Shown here piece by piece: positions 52,340 to 63,839 of a stretch of 64,000 nucleotides of DNA; position 1 is the first letter of the stretch, and every line of letters begins with the position of its first letter. Below the pieces are notes generated by a model. It was not told the origin of the DNA, made no database searches, and saw nothing but the letters and a program-made list of their open reading frames with translations. Origin of the DNA: Seriola aureovittata (taxonomy: Eukaryota > Chordata > Actinopteri > Carangiformes > Carangidae); assembly GCF_021018895.1 (NCBI RefSeq), contig NC_079375.1, forward strand, positions 4,803,560-4,867,559, read 5' to 3'. The translations under genes and the position numbers were made by a program.

Positions 52340-52870
52340 CTCCTGGTTGTATGCCGTCGCCAACCAGCAAAGTTAAGCAGGAAATATGGTCACAATCTCT
52401 CCTTCCTGAGTTACAGCATTGAATAATGGCCAGAAGTGTTTTTGCAGAACATTATGATGTCACAGTGAAGTTGACCTTTGACCATTTGGATATGAAATGT
52501 CATCACTTGATTTCATCCTTATAGAAATTAAAGTTAAATTGTGTCACAATTGGTGTCTGAGTTTGTGAGGTCACAGTGACCTTTGACCTTTTCCCACCAA
52601 AATCTGATCAGTTCATCTTTGAGTTCAAGTGAATGTTTGTGTCAAGGTTAAACAAATCCCCTCAAGATGATTTTGAGATATCACATGAAAGAAAACTGTG
52701 TTTTGTGAAGTCACCGTGACCTCAACCTTTGACCTTTGACCACCAGTTCATCCTTGAGTCCAAGTGGACATATGTGCCAAATCTGAAGAAATTCCCTCAA
52801 AGCATTACTGAGATATCAGTTGATGAGATTGGGATGGACATACGGTCGCCCGTTATCACCAAACAGTGAC
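52340..52870 (+). repeat. Teleost dispersed repeat rich in TGACCTTTGACC
   Basis: It has an internal quasi-tandem structure in which a GTCACAGTGACCTTTGACC-like core recurs, separated by AAATCTGATCAGTTCATC and GAAATTCCCTCAA words. The direct repeat TGACCTTTGACC appears at 52472-52483, 52577-52588 and 52730-52741. It ends with GATGGACATACGG, typical of the family's 3' side. It lies directly 3' of the antisense gene at 53020-53598. Confidence 0.7.
52569..52581. promoter_or_regulatory. Perfect estrogen response element in a repeat
   Basis: GGTCACAGTGACC is an exact palindromic estrogen receptor site (GGTCA, three bases, TGACC). It overlaps a TGACCTTTGACC DR1-type nuclear receptor word at 52577-52588. 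The motif is seen; whether it is used is unknown. Confidence 0.4.
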
Positions 52871-53019
52871 GCTATAAAGGTCAAACACACCATTGGTTGT
52901 TAGAAATGAGGTTTACAACTTGTTATTTTTAACAGTCTAAATAATGTGGAGTGATTAACCTGTAGCTGACAGCCCCACAGCGATTGTAGCAGTTGATAAT
53001 TAGACAGTTGCTCTCGGCT

Positions 53020-53598
53020 TCACAGCGGTCCCCCTGCAGCTCCGTCCTGCGAATTGTTGGTATCGTCTGCGTCTGTCATCTGTCCCTCTGCGCTCTCTGA
53101 GGAAGCTGACGAACTGGAGGAATATGTGGAGACAATTTCTTCATACAGCTGGACAAAGTCGTGATTGCACTGCACGCCTCGGTCCTCAGTGTCAGATCGC
53201 GACGCCTCCGACCTCAAGGACACGTCTTCAAAAATGTTGGAGATGTAGTTGTCAATGAGAGCCAGCTCTGAAGTTGCACTCTCAGAGTCGAAGTTTGACC
53301 AAGCCTCATCCTCGTACTGTTGAAAATGAATTGGAAGACATCGTTTTTGCCTCTGGTAACGAGGGCATTTGTCATTTATCGAAAGAATTGTTGATAGATG
53401 AATCAGTAGCTGCCCTACCTCCATGTCTAGCATGATGTTGTTGCTGTAGATGTGAGCGAAGCACATCAGATTGTTGTGCAGGTAGACAAGCTCCTCGTAG
53501 TTCGCCTCATCATCGTTTTCACCATCACTGAAGTTCTTCTCGGCTTCATAGTCACCCTCGTCTGACAGGAAGTCCGAGTCCAGATCTTCCAGGGACAT
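53020..53598 (-). CDS. Putative two-exon antisense gene, acidic Ser-rich protein
   Basis: I do not recognise this protein. The minus-strand frame is open from an AG acceptor at 53629 (ATCATAG) to a stop at 53020. ATG at 53598 has a good context (CACAATGTCC). A GT-AG intron of 102 bp (53418-53317; GAG|GTAGGG to TTTTCAACAG|TAC) is in phase 0 with a pyrimidine-rich 3' end. Splicing gives 60 + 98 = 158 residues; reading through gives 192. The N-terminus is acidic (EDLDSDFLSDEGDYEAE), the middle is hydrophobic (ELVYLHNNLMCFAHIYSNN) and the C-terminus is serine-rich (STYSSSSSASSESAEG). Base composition is less AT-rich than the flanks. The frame stays open upstream to the acceptor (VRQEAVRITT), so an earlier coding exon is possible. 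It lies antisense inside pard3 intron 1. No signal peptide, zinc finger or enzyme motif is seen, and no AATAAA is evident close downstream. Confidence 0.5.
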   Translation of the reverse strand: MSLEDLDSDFLSDEGDYEAEKNFSDGENDDEANYEELVYLHNNLMCFAHIYSNNIMLDMEVGQLLIHLSTILSINDKCPRYQRQKRCLPIHFQQYEDEAWSNFDSESATSELALIDNYISNIFEDVSLRSEASRSDTEDRGVQCNHDFVQLYEEIVSTYSSSSSASSESAEGQMTDADDTNNSQDGAAGGPL

Positions 53599-53629
53599 TG
53601 TGGTGATGCGTACAGCCTCCTGCCGCACC

Positions 53630-55159
53630 TATGATGGCATGTGTCAGTGTGTAGTCTGAGGCTGTACAGGTCTCCAGCAACGATCAGAATATCAGTGTTA
53701 CCACAATAAATCCAGTGTGTGTTTATCGTGCTAGGCGACCGCTTGCTGCTTTGATTTGAAAAGGCTGGTTGAGTTCTGGACTGCTGCTGTGTGTTCTGTG
53801 GTGTTAGATCATCTGAGCCGAGGATCAGTGTTTACACAACCCGAGCTTGACCTGCTTGGTGCGACCTTCAACCCTCGGACAATGTGCAGGACCAGTGCAC
53901 CAAGCGGCACTTTTTGTTTGTATCATTGTCTTGGATGCAAAGAGGGGAATCTCAGAAACGGCAACAATGATCTTTTCCTCCACAGCTAAAAACAAAACTT
54001 TTTGGTCCAACATTACATCACTCTCCTTTTATCACCACCAGAGCTCACAGGTGAAAGTTATTCTCATTTGCATACAGTTAAAAACAGTTAAAAAAAAACA
54101 AAAAAAAAACAACAACAACTTTTGAATGTGGTAAAAAATCTGCCCTGAGTTAAACATGTTCAACTTTTGACCCATCCAGTTTGCTATCTCACCACGCCCA
54201 TACAAATTGAATGGCATTGGCCATGTTCTGGTGTCACACAGTGGCCAGTGGGTCTCTGCCATCATTAAAGAAGTAACAGATTTATACTGAGAGTTAGTAA
54301 AACCTTCACTTGTCCCTTGACCAACCCTCACTTTGGCCTGTTCAGCTTCCTCTTTGTCATGTTTATTTTAACACTACAACACACCGTTAGTTGCTCATTG
54401 CATTTCTTTTTAATAGCTGGAACCAGACCAGACCATAACTTTAAATGTATTAACATTACATTAAATTTTGCTCAAAAGAGAATCTGTTCAATATATTCAA
54501 TGCCTGATATTTTCTAGGTCTTGACTGATACTGGATTTTGGAGGCTTAGGCTAAGTGTCGCCATTGTTAATAAATAAATAAAGTTAATTGTTTCTCTGGA
54601 AGATATTCTGCCTCAGTACATACACTCTTTACGCAGCACACTTGAGGGATCCTTGGAGAAACTTCTATCACATAAAAAGTATTTCAGTGGAATAGTTTTT
54701 ATTCTCAGATCTCAGAATGATCCAGTATCACCTGGGCTTTTTCTCAATCTCCATTTGTAAAAGACAGTAAAATATAAAAATATCGTATACCCAGCCAAGT
54801 AATGCTTTGCTTTGCAAGATAATGTAATATTTCTAATCGTGGACACAAAAGTGAGCACCTCAGGACTGCTTGGCTGTCTGTAATTTAGTGCTGGGCTTTC
54901 CCCCTGCAACCAGCGTGTCGGCCTTGGCCTGATTCCAGGTCTGTTGTGCTACAGCAGGCGATGCCTTTTCTTGATCCGACTCCAGATCTGTCTTAGTTTT
55001 TATGCAATACTTCAGATGAGGGTTCTGTCAGATTCAGTGTCATGGAAATTTCTGTTAGGCCCAGGGGGAATGGGTCGAGAGTAAAGCCTGAACAAGAGTG
55101 TGTGCGTGTATCCTGTTAAAGTGGAGTTGTCATCATCGGAGTGCTGTGTGTTGTATACT
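53630..55159. other. pard3 intron 1, no feature seen
   Basis: This stretch is upstream of the antisense gene. Several short open frames cross 53756-54125 on both strands but give no recognisable product. An upstream exon or promoter for the antisense gene should lie here or further right, but I cannot place one with confidence. Confidence 0.5.
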
Positions 55160-55326
55160 TCTATCTTTGTGGGGACCAGTTTGTTTTAGACCTTATGGAG
55201 TGTGGACATTTTGGGAAAGTGAGGCTGCTTCTTACACCTTCAAAGGGCTGAATGAAGGTTAAAACCTGGTTTTAGAGTTCAGGTTAGGGACTACATTATG
55301 TCAATGAGTGTCTGCACAATGATAGT

Positions 55327-55408
<82 letters not shown>

Positions 55409-55605
55409 CATCTGTGGTATGCTATGTGATTTGGGTTTAGGGTTCAGGTTAGAATTGGGTATAAGTTAGGATTGTGTGAGGGTTAAGGTTAGCATAAAGG
55501 GCTATGTAATGTATTATGTCAGTGAGTGTTTCATGATAGAAGTACATACGTGTGTGTGTGTGTGTGTGTGTGTGTCTTTTCCATCTCTGGTATGCAGTAA
55601 CCTTG
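55160..55605. repeat. Dispersed repeat with duplicated (TG)n unit
   Basis: TTTGTGGGGACCAGTTTG and TGTGGACATTTTGGGA, followed by GGTTAGGG-like words, mark a common fish repeat. A segment is then duplicated: TATGTCA.TGAGTGT, a (GT)n tract and TTTTCCATCT.TGGTATGC occur at about 55296-55430 and again at 55507-55600. The two TG tracts are 55329-55404 (long) and 55551-55575 (short). Confidence 0.75.
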
Positions 55606-57467
55606 TTTACTATGTGACTGGCACCATGGCATTTGCTGTGAGCTATTTTTACCACATGAACTTGGCCCCGCAGAATAACACAATAACACACACAACACAC
55701 CCTTTACATACTCTTTGGTGTGGCCTGCGTCTTCCGAGTCCCAGCAGATACACACTATAGGAAGTCAATATAAGCCCTCACAGACACACGCATATCAACA
55801 CTATCATAACACCACTTATTCAAATCTAAACTTAGCGCGGCCTTAAAGAAAAGGCTGCAGTCTACAGGCTGGAATTCACACTCATTACACGCATCTCATT
55901 GTTGTTTGTGTGCGAGGCTCCAGTGAGATTTGACAGTGCGCACGTGAGACATGCTGTATCTCATATGTTTTAATTATATTAAATATGACATATTTTTATT
56001 TTCATTCTGTCCGCTGGATGTTTGGGCAAGTTTTTACTCTTTAGAAGATGCATTACGTTCATAAAATCTGAATTTTTTTTTCGGGAAATTGGGGAATTCT
56101 CACATGGACATGACAGTGGACATAACTTGTTTAGGTGTTTTGGTTTTGGGGAGATGTTTCAATTCATCCAGAACAACTAACTGAAATGTGTTTTGGGTGA
56201 AATAGAGTAAAGGCAGTGAGTTTTTGGCCTCCTTTCCCTCCACTCCGAACAAGTTTTACCTCTTGCCCTCGTTTTCTTTTCTTTTTTTTTTTTTCCTGAA
56301 ATAGCTACTCTGGAAACTACAAAGATGGACAGACAGCAGCAACTTGATAACCAGCTCTTACATAAACAGAAACCTACAGTAGTTTGTTTGCATTAGTTTG
56401 TTGACAGATGCAGATCTGGTGAACATCGGCCACTTCCTGCATTTCTGCGTCAGATAAGAGTTTTACAGCGTGTACCTTTGATTTCCAGAAGCTCTGCTCT
56501 GGAGAGATCGACTGGTCTGTCGACACAGATCACTTCTATCATACACAAGTCTCTAGTTGATGGTGTATTATGATACCACAATACAAACGAGAAAGACATC
56601 TACAAGGCCTGTTCCTAATAAGAGTCCTGATTGTGTCCCTAAAACTAGAAAGAAAACCCCTTGAAAAGTAGGTCATTTACAGTGGGACTGGGATGTGTTT
56701 GTGTGTGTTTCTATGTTTGTGTGTAAATTCAGATTCTCCATCAGCTGGAATCCACAGGGACTCTGTGTCAGAGGGTGACACAGGCTTTCACAAACCCTGG
56801 CATCTGTCACTGCAGTCTGACAATGTGTGTATGTAGCTGACAGGAAACACACAGAGGAAATACTAATGCACGCCTTGGCCTTTTCATCCTCTCACTCTGA
56901 TTGGCTCCTCTTCTCCACCTGTGGTTTCAGTCTTCAGTATTTCTCTTTCGCTCTTATTCAAAATACAAATGTTGTTGTTGTGTGTAAGGACTTTTTTGTA
57001 CTCTTCCTGTCAGTCGAGCAGTGTGGGCGGTACTTACTGGAAATATCGGAAAAATAAAGTTCATGGTGAACGCATACTTGGGGATCACCTTTCATTTACT
57101 ACATTTACAATAAATGTCTGCTTTGATATTCTCTACTTCATCATATTTTTAGTTCATGAAAACTTTCTCTGCACCTCTCTCTTTATCCTTTGATCATTAC
57201 GCTTTTTCAAACGTCTTCCTCTCTGTCTCCCAGGGAAGCCCTTTTATCTAGCGTTACTTGAGTTAGTTGAGTTAAACACAACACACTGTGTTATTATCTC
57301 TCCATAATGTGTCTGGTGCCCTTTGCAGTGAGCTGCATGCACTGTCAGTGGGTTGGAACTGTACAAGTGGCTAATGAGGCTGTAACCCTCAGGGCTGCTG
57401 TGTGCGGGTTGAGCCCAAACAGTCAGGTCTTGACTCATAACTTTGGCAAATGATGCCCACCCACACA

Positions 57468-57470
<3 letters not shown>

Positions 57471-57532
<62 letters not shown>
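57471..57532. repeat. (CA)n microsatellite
   Basis: About 31 uninterrupted CA units in pard3 intron 1. Confidence 0.97.
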
Positions 57533-57537
<5 letters not shown>

Positions 57538-58354
57538 TTTTGCACTGGTGTGCACTGGTCTCACTCTGCTCTTCGCTCTGTTGTTGCTTGCACCAAAGAC
57601 ATGTTTTTATGTTTTCGTGCATGTGTTTTCACATGTCAAGACATCAGGGCAAATTGTCATAATTATGTGACGGCTGTGATTCACATTTATGATTGTATTT
57701 ACTGTAATGAAAGGGATGTTACACCTTTTTTTTTTTTTTGCCAATCTCATTTTCTCATAATATCATAGTGGCGCATGTAAAGACCTTTGAGCTGCGTTCT
57801 TGTATGAATACAGATACATCGCTCACTCCCAGGCTGTTTTTTGTTGCTCTATTTTGCTTTGACTCCCACCCCCCCCCCCACCCCCCCTTCTATATCTCCA
57901 CTTCTTCTAATCTAATGTGACCTCTGCGTGTGTTTCTCATGTCAAAACATTTGACAAGAAGTTGGAGTCAAATCTACAATAGCTGTGGCTGGGGTTCTCC
58001 CCCCACCCGCCCTCAGGGCCCAGATGCTTGTGAATGTCCCGCCATGACAAAATGAATGTCATGCTCAAGTGCCTGTTTTTACAGACACACTTGTATAAGA
58101 TTTAGGCTTTTATTAAAACCTCCTTTCCTTGCCAGAGCTGCTCGTCAACAGTCGTCTAAAATCCTTTAATCTGTTCTCGTACTTACTGTTTATCTTGTCT
58201 TATTTCTCACAAACTTTGCATATTACGACACATTTTCGTACTTCATAAATAATATGTAAAACTTTGCTATAATTCATATTGTGCATTGTCTTACATTCAG
58301 TCTTCACTGTCAGTTAGTTCTGTGTTGCTTTGCTCACTCTTACTGCAGTTCTAG

Positions 58355-58672
<318 letters not shown>

Positions 58673-59024
58673 TAATGGTGAAAACACAGGAGCTTTGGTG
58701 GTTGTTTCCCCACCACCCTCTGTTGTTTCAGAGCTTGAGCAGAGCTCCTTGTGAATACTGACAGAATTGGCAACATGTGTGTTTCAAGTATGTTCTGTTT
58801 GATTGTGTTTAAGAGCCAATGCGGGGGCGGGGGTCATCTTCACAACGTTTGAGATATTTCACATTTGGAGGTCGTAGTTTATACCAACTTCTCAGTTTCC
58901 CCTCATTTAGTGAAAGCTTGCATGTCTGAATAGTCTCTGACTGTCATCTGGAGTTGGAGCATAGTGTTTTGCGAGAGCTACCAAACAAAAGCACCAGGTG
59001 TAAATTTTACAGTGTGTCAATACA

Positions 59025-59328
59025 AGGGCTGCACAATATGAAATTAAAAAAAAAAAATCAGGTTGTGATTATTGCAGGATTTCAGTTGGAATGGTAGTTT
59101 TTGCATTTCATTTTCACTGAAAAAATATAAAAATGACGATGTAATTTTTGTTGTGTCAAACAAACACGTTCCTTCACGTCTGGAGAAAATGATTTGTAGA
59201 TCGGGGTGTCTCTGTAGCTTTACCCGTAGCCTTACCTTTATCAAAGAAATTGCAGCTCCTGCGATTTGGATATTGCACTTGGCCATATTGCGATTCCGAT
59301 TACATTTCAATTATTTGTGCAGTCCTGG
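59025..59328. mobile_element. hAT-like MITE with exact 8-bp target duplication
   Basis: The 304-bp element begins AGGGCTGCACAATATG and ends TTATTTGTGCAGTCCTGG, inverted copies of each other. TCAATACA flanks it on both sides (59017-59024 and 59329-59336), an exact 8-bp target-site duplication typical of hAT insertion. The interior is AT-rich with no transposase. Part of its right half (59244-59290) recurs in inverted orientation at 59414-59450, the trace of a related copy. Confidence 0.85.
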
Positions 59329-59369
59329 TCAATACACGAGACACAGCTGTAATATGTTATATCCACAGG

Positions 59370-59455
59370 TAGGGCTGAACTATTAATCAAAATATTATCG
59401 CAATCACAATAGGGCCAAGTGCAATATCCAAATCACAGGAGCTGCAACAGACCAT
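59370..59455. repeat. Fragment of a related hAT-like MITE
   Basis: It begins TAGGGCTGAACTATTAATC and contains GGCCAAGTGCAATATCCAAA, which is the inverse of sequence in the element at 59025-59328. The right end is missing. Confidence 0.6.
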
Positions 59456-60087
59456 GAATGAAGCACTGCGGTGCCACATTCTCCAGATTACAACTAGGGT
59501 TTCTGTTGTCCGAGTCAGAGGAAGTGCTTCCTGACCAATCAGATAAGATCATTTCTTGTGTACCAAAGCAGCACTTATCTGTTCCTCGGCTTTCATTAAT
59601 AACATTGTTTACCATCTCGTCGATCTGTGGAGGCCATTATATGTTTACGCTAGCCTGTGTTATCTTCTCTGTTAATCTGATCTGAAAACAGATCACTTTA
59701 GCTTTACTGAAGAGATGCTGAGCTTCATAGTTGGAGACATAAACTGTTCTCTGGAACTGAACTGTCAGTGAATGACTTTGTCTTTGCGTTGCGTGTGAAG
59801 TTTGTCAGAAGTTAACCTTCACTGCTCTGACTTCAGCTCTTGAACCTTATGCACCGTCAGGGTCAAACACCTGACAAATTGCGCTTCCTTACATTCCGGC
59901 TCATCCGACGCCTTTGGGGCTTTTTTTTCCCCCCAGTTTAGGAGTGAAGCTGACGAGGGGATCAGACCCTGACTGACAGCCGGGAGGTCACAGGGTCACA
60001 TTCTGTGCTGTGGACAAATATTTCAGTACACTCTGCTCAATAGACAAAGGTGCTGAAGCATGTGTAGCACTGAGAAATCATTGGACA

Positions 60088-60168
60088 GGAGTAAATTGTA
60101 AGGTCTTGACCTCATTCTGTAAAGTGCCTCTTATTGTGATACTATATGGATAAAACTGACTTGAACAG
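60088..60168 (+). repeat. 3' end of a teleost short dispersed repeat
   Basis: GTAAATTGTAAGGTCTTGAC, TGTAAAGTGCC and TATGGATAAAACTGACTTGA match the 3' part of the family represented at 18392-18437 and 45526-45790. Confidence 0.5.
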
Positions 60169-61324
60169 AATTTAATTATGTTAGACAAAAATAGCTTTAC
60201 ATCACAGATCAGGATGAGGATTCTTTTCTACAGTGCAAATGCTTCTAAACTTCTGAGACTTGTCTGATGTAGTGCTTCTTTAAATGTGAATCATTTTTGT
60301 TTTCTTCTATGATAGTTTATGGATCGAGTAATTGCAGGTTTATCAATAATGAAATCAGTTTGTAGCTGTAGCCCTGATGTTAGCAGTAAAACAAGAACAG
60401 GAACTTTAATTGTCTTCATTTCCTTATTTAAATCAAAAGAGAGAACCACCGTTATGAAGGAGACACATGTTGGGAGTGGTTATTTGGGAAGCGGTAGCAC
60501 TGACATGCCACACACTCATTAGTTTAGAGTAATTATAGTGTACCAATATCACACAGTTGATGCAAGTCAATATAATCAGACTGTGATGGAGTTGGTCCAC
60601 TCAGTAAAATTTGGCATCTCGACAGAAATCCTGTCACATATTTTCAGATTTGAGTTTCTGACATTCTAGTCATGTTTTGGCAAAACTTTCAAATGCCCTG
60701 ATGTGAAATGTAGCTCAAGCAAAACTTAGATTTAAGTACGAATTTCTAGTTCAGTTGAGCGAGAGCTATGTGACCTCTGGCTTCTCCGATACAGTGTTCA
60801 ACTTAAAGGAATTTTGACGCTGTTGGTGGCGAGCACTCTCTCTCTCCCTTTCGCAACTCTGTTAACCTCATGTTTATAGGCCTGCAGGTGTGAGTGTGTA
60901 TCTGCATGTGTGTCAGTGTGTGTGTGTGTGTGCGCGTGTGTGGGTGTTCACCCTCACGATGAGCTTTCATCATGCTATCTCTTCACATCCCTCTCTCTTT
61001 CCGTGGCCCTCTCTGCTTCGTCCCCACAGGCGTTTTCCACTTCAGAGAATGTGTACATTTCATGTATGACAAGCCGTCAGCCTCGCTGACACAAATCTGC
61101 ACCGCTCTGACTCTCAACCCTGTGGGGATCGCTGAATGTTTTAGTTCCCTGCACAGTTTGAATGACCGTATTTTTAAAAAAAAAAACACACACAAATGAC
61201 AACTATTGAAAAATGTAAATGTCACTGTATGGAAGTCAGTAAAAGGTTAAAAGTTGAATCAATATTTAGTAGCATTTGATGTTTCCATTGTTCGCCAGAT
61301 GTCTGAAGCAGGACTGTGACGAAG

Positions 61325-61450
61325 ATTTCAATTGTTGATTAATCAGTTCATTTTTTTTTTTTTTTTTTTTCAATCATTTAGTTAAATATAGTGAAAAATA
61401 CCCTTTGCATGAGCTCAAGGTGACGTCTTTAAATTGCTTGTTTTGCCCAG
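61325..61450 (+). repeat. Diverged hAT-like MITE fragment
   Basis: CAATTGTTGATTAATCAGTT, a T run, CAAGGTGACGTCTTTAAATT and GCTTGTTTTGCCCAGA follow the teleost GATTAATC-type element. A TGACGT CRE half-site lies within the copy (61420-61425) but is part of the repeat. Confidence 0.6.
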
Positions 61451-62938
61451 ACACGGTCAAAAACTGTTGTAAACCAAATGGACATTTTTGTTTTATAAAT
61501 GTCTTAACACTCCTTGTCCAGACTCGTTGTAGACATAAATATACTCTGCTTTGAGTAATAACATGTGACTGACATATTTGTGTTCACAAAAAGTTCAGTT
61601 ACTGTTTAACTAAGTTTAACTACTGTACACATGACATCTTCTGCTTCACCAAAAGGTCCGTCCTCAGGGTTTGTGCAGCGGAGGGTTCAGCTTTCCTCAC
61701 ATGTCCCAAATGTCCCAAAATCTTTATTTAATATGCATTTTGTTCTTATGACCTAATTGCATTTTTCAGGAATAAACACCAAAACAGTTCCATATATGTG
61801 CATAGATGTCAGATGGATAATTCAAGCAGAGTTCCACAAAAACTATGTCCATTTGTAGATGGAATGGAAATATACTGCAAAACTGCAACATCCAGATGTG
61901 CGGAGATATTATTTCATTGTTTTGACTCAGCTCAGTCAGGAAATATCTGATACTCACTTGTAAGTTGTCTTTAAAAGGAAAAAGTAAATGTAAATAAAAG
62001 AAAAAGTAAAAGCGTAGAATCTATGACCAAGCATTAAATACCTTTCGATACGCAGCAGTTTGTGATATTCAGTGTCATCAAGTTTTTTGTCGGTGTGTTG
62101 GTTTAGTTTCCTCCGACCCTCAGAGCGCCATACCCTGCCCGCTATTTTATTCAGTGATTAAAATCTCATCTTCATCTGATTATCTCAGCACGTTGTGATG
62201 ATATTGTGGAATTGAAATGTACTGTGAGGCAGTATGTGCGGTAATGAGCTGAACTGAAGTGGGCAATGTTATGTGCCAGCAGCTGTTTAGATAATCTACA
62301 GCTTGCTGGCGCTCGGCCAGACGCAGGTTAAAGGGAATCCAACACAGAGTGTAAAAGAGAAAAACTGTAGGGGATTTGTTGGGTGTTTTTATTTTTATAA
62401 CTAAAAACTCAAAGTATTCAAGTCTCAGAGTCATGTCCCGGACACGCTGTTAAAAGTGGACTTATAAACTTACACGCCTCTCATCTTCTGAAACAGTGAA
62501 AAGTTCATTAAGTTATTGTTTGCTTTGAACTTTCTAAATGTCAGTTTCTCTTTGGCCGCCTCCACCAACAATTCAAAATGCTCAGTGAGCTGAGCGGCCA
62601 CGAATAACTAGAAGTGAATGACAACCCAGTAGGAGCTGATGGATGACGGAGAGCTTGGTATCGTTGGATCCCGTGTGCAAACTGGATGAGTTGACTGAAG
62701 TCCAGAGAGACACTTAATACTGGCAGATGGCCGATGGTGAAACCCTGGATGAACTACAGCGAGGAGACGGTGGCAGTGATACTGATGGGCAGCAAACTGA
62801 CTCCGGCTGAATCCCACTGTGCTTTGCTGTAGCCTCAGGACTGAGTGTTTGCAGCCTGGTAGAGCCAGTAGAGCGCGCAGTGGAAAGCGGGGCTCAGAGC
62901 CACAGTTCATGGACTCTGCTGGCCCACATCCCTGCTCT

Positions 62939-62940
<2 letters not shown>

Positions 62941-62978
<38 letters not shown>
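62941..62978. repeat. (TG)n microsatellite
   Basis: About 19 GT units in pard3 intron 2. Confidence 0.95.
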
Positions 62979-62979
<1 letters not shown>

Positions 62980-63704
62980 TGAATGTGTGAGAGTGCAGAA
63001 GTGTGAGGTCACTGTTTGTATCTGCCTCGATCACAGGTGTGTGGCTGTGTGCGAGGGCAGGGTTTCACCTCAAGTGTGAAGATGAATCCAGCTTCTGTGT
63101 GGCGATGTGTGTGTCATGGATAAATATCTATAAATGTGTGTTTGGGCTTCTGACCTCTGACGTCAGGGAGATGCTTTCCACCGTTTGCCGCTATTAAGCT
63201 CAGCTGATCCTGTGGGAAAATGACATTTAAGACAGGCCTTTCTTTATCAATTGGATTAATGTATTGGATGTAAAACCATTATAGTGTGAGGTGTCAATTT
63301 TTTGTGCATGAGAAGAAGAAGCAAAAGATGGAGGGACGTAGACAAATTCATGTTGAAGAAAAGTCTTAAACAGACGGGATAAAAAGCGTTTTTTACACTG
63401 ATTCACATCAGTGTGACTTGGCCTGAGAAAAGAGGGAAAGATGCAGGAGTTAATCGTGTATGCGGGTGTGAGTGACTCCATGTGTCCTGCTGAACATGAC
63501 TGGTGGTCTCCTGGCAGCTGTGACTCATCTCTGCCATTCCACAGGAGCTTTTTAAAGACTGGAAGGAATGGCTGGCCCATCACACAAGGACACTTTTATT
63601 AGCTTACACTGGAATGAAACGCACAGGCAGCATGTAGCACCCGTCCTGGGAGTACAAGTATATACTGTTTTGTTTTTTTGTTTTTTTTTTAAAAGTACGT
63701 TGCA

Positions 63705-63764
63705 GTGTGTGTGTGTGTGTGTGTGTAGCTGTCTCTGAGTCTTTTAAAGTGGAGTGAAGTGTAA

Positions 63765-63837
<73 letters not shown>
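63705..63837. repeat. Two (TG)n tracts separated by 40 bp
   Basis: GT tracts at 63705-63726 and 63767-63837 (about 35 units) flank a short unique spacer. The open frames through them are poly Val-Cys or Thr-His artefacts. Confidence 0.95.

Positions 63838-63839
<2 letters not shown>

Noticed and set aside
62608..63012. 134-aa minus-strand frame in pard3 intron 2
   Set aside because: Starts in a TG tract and shows no domain or plausible gene structure.
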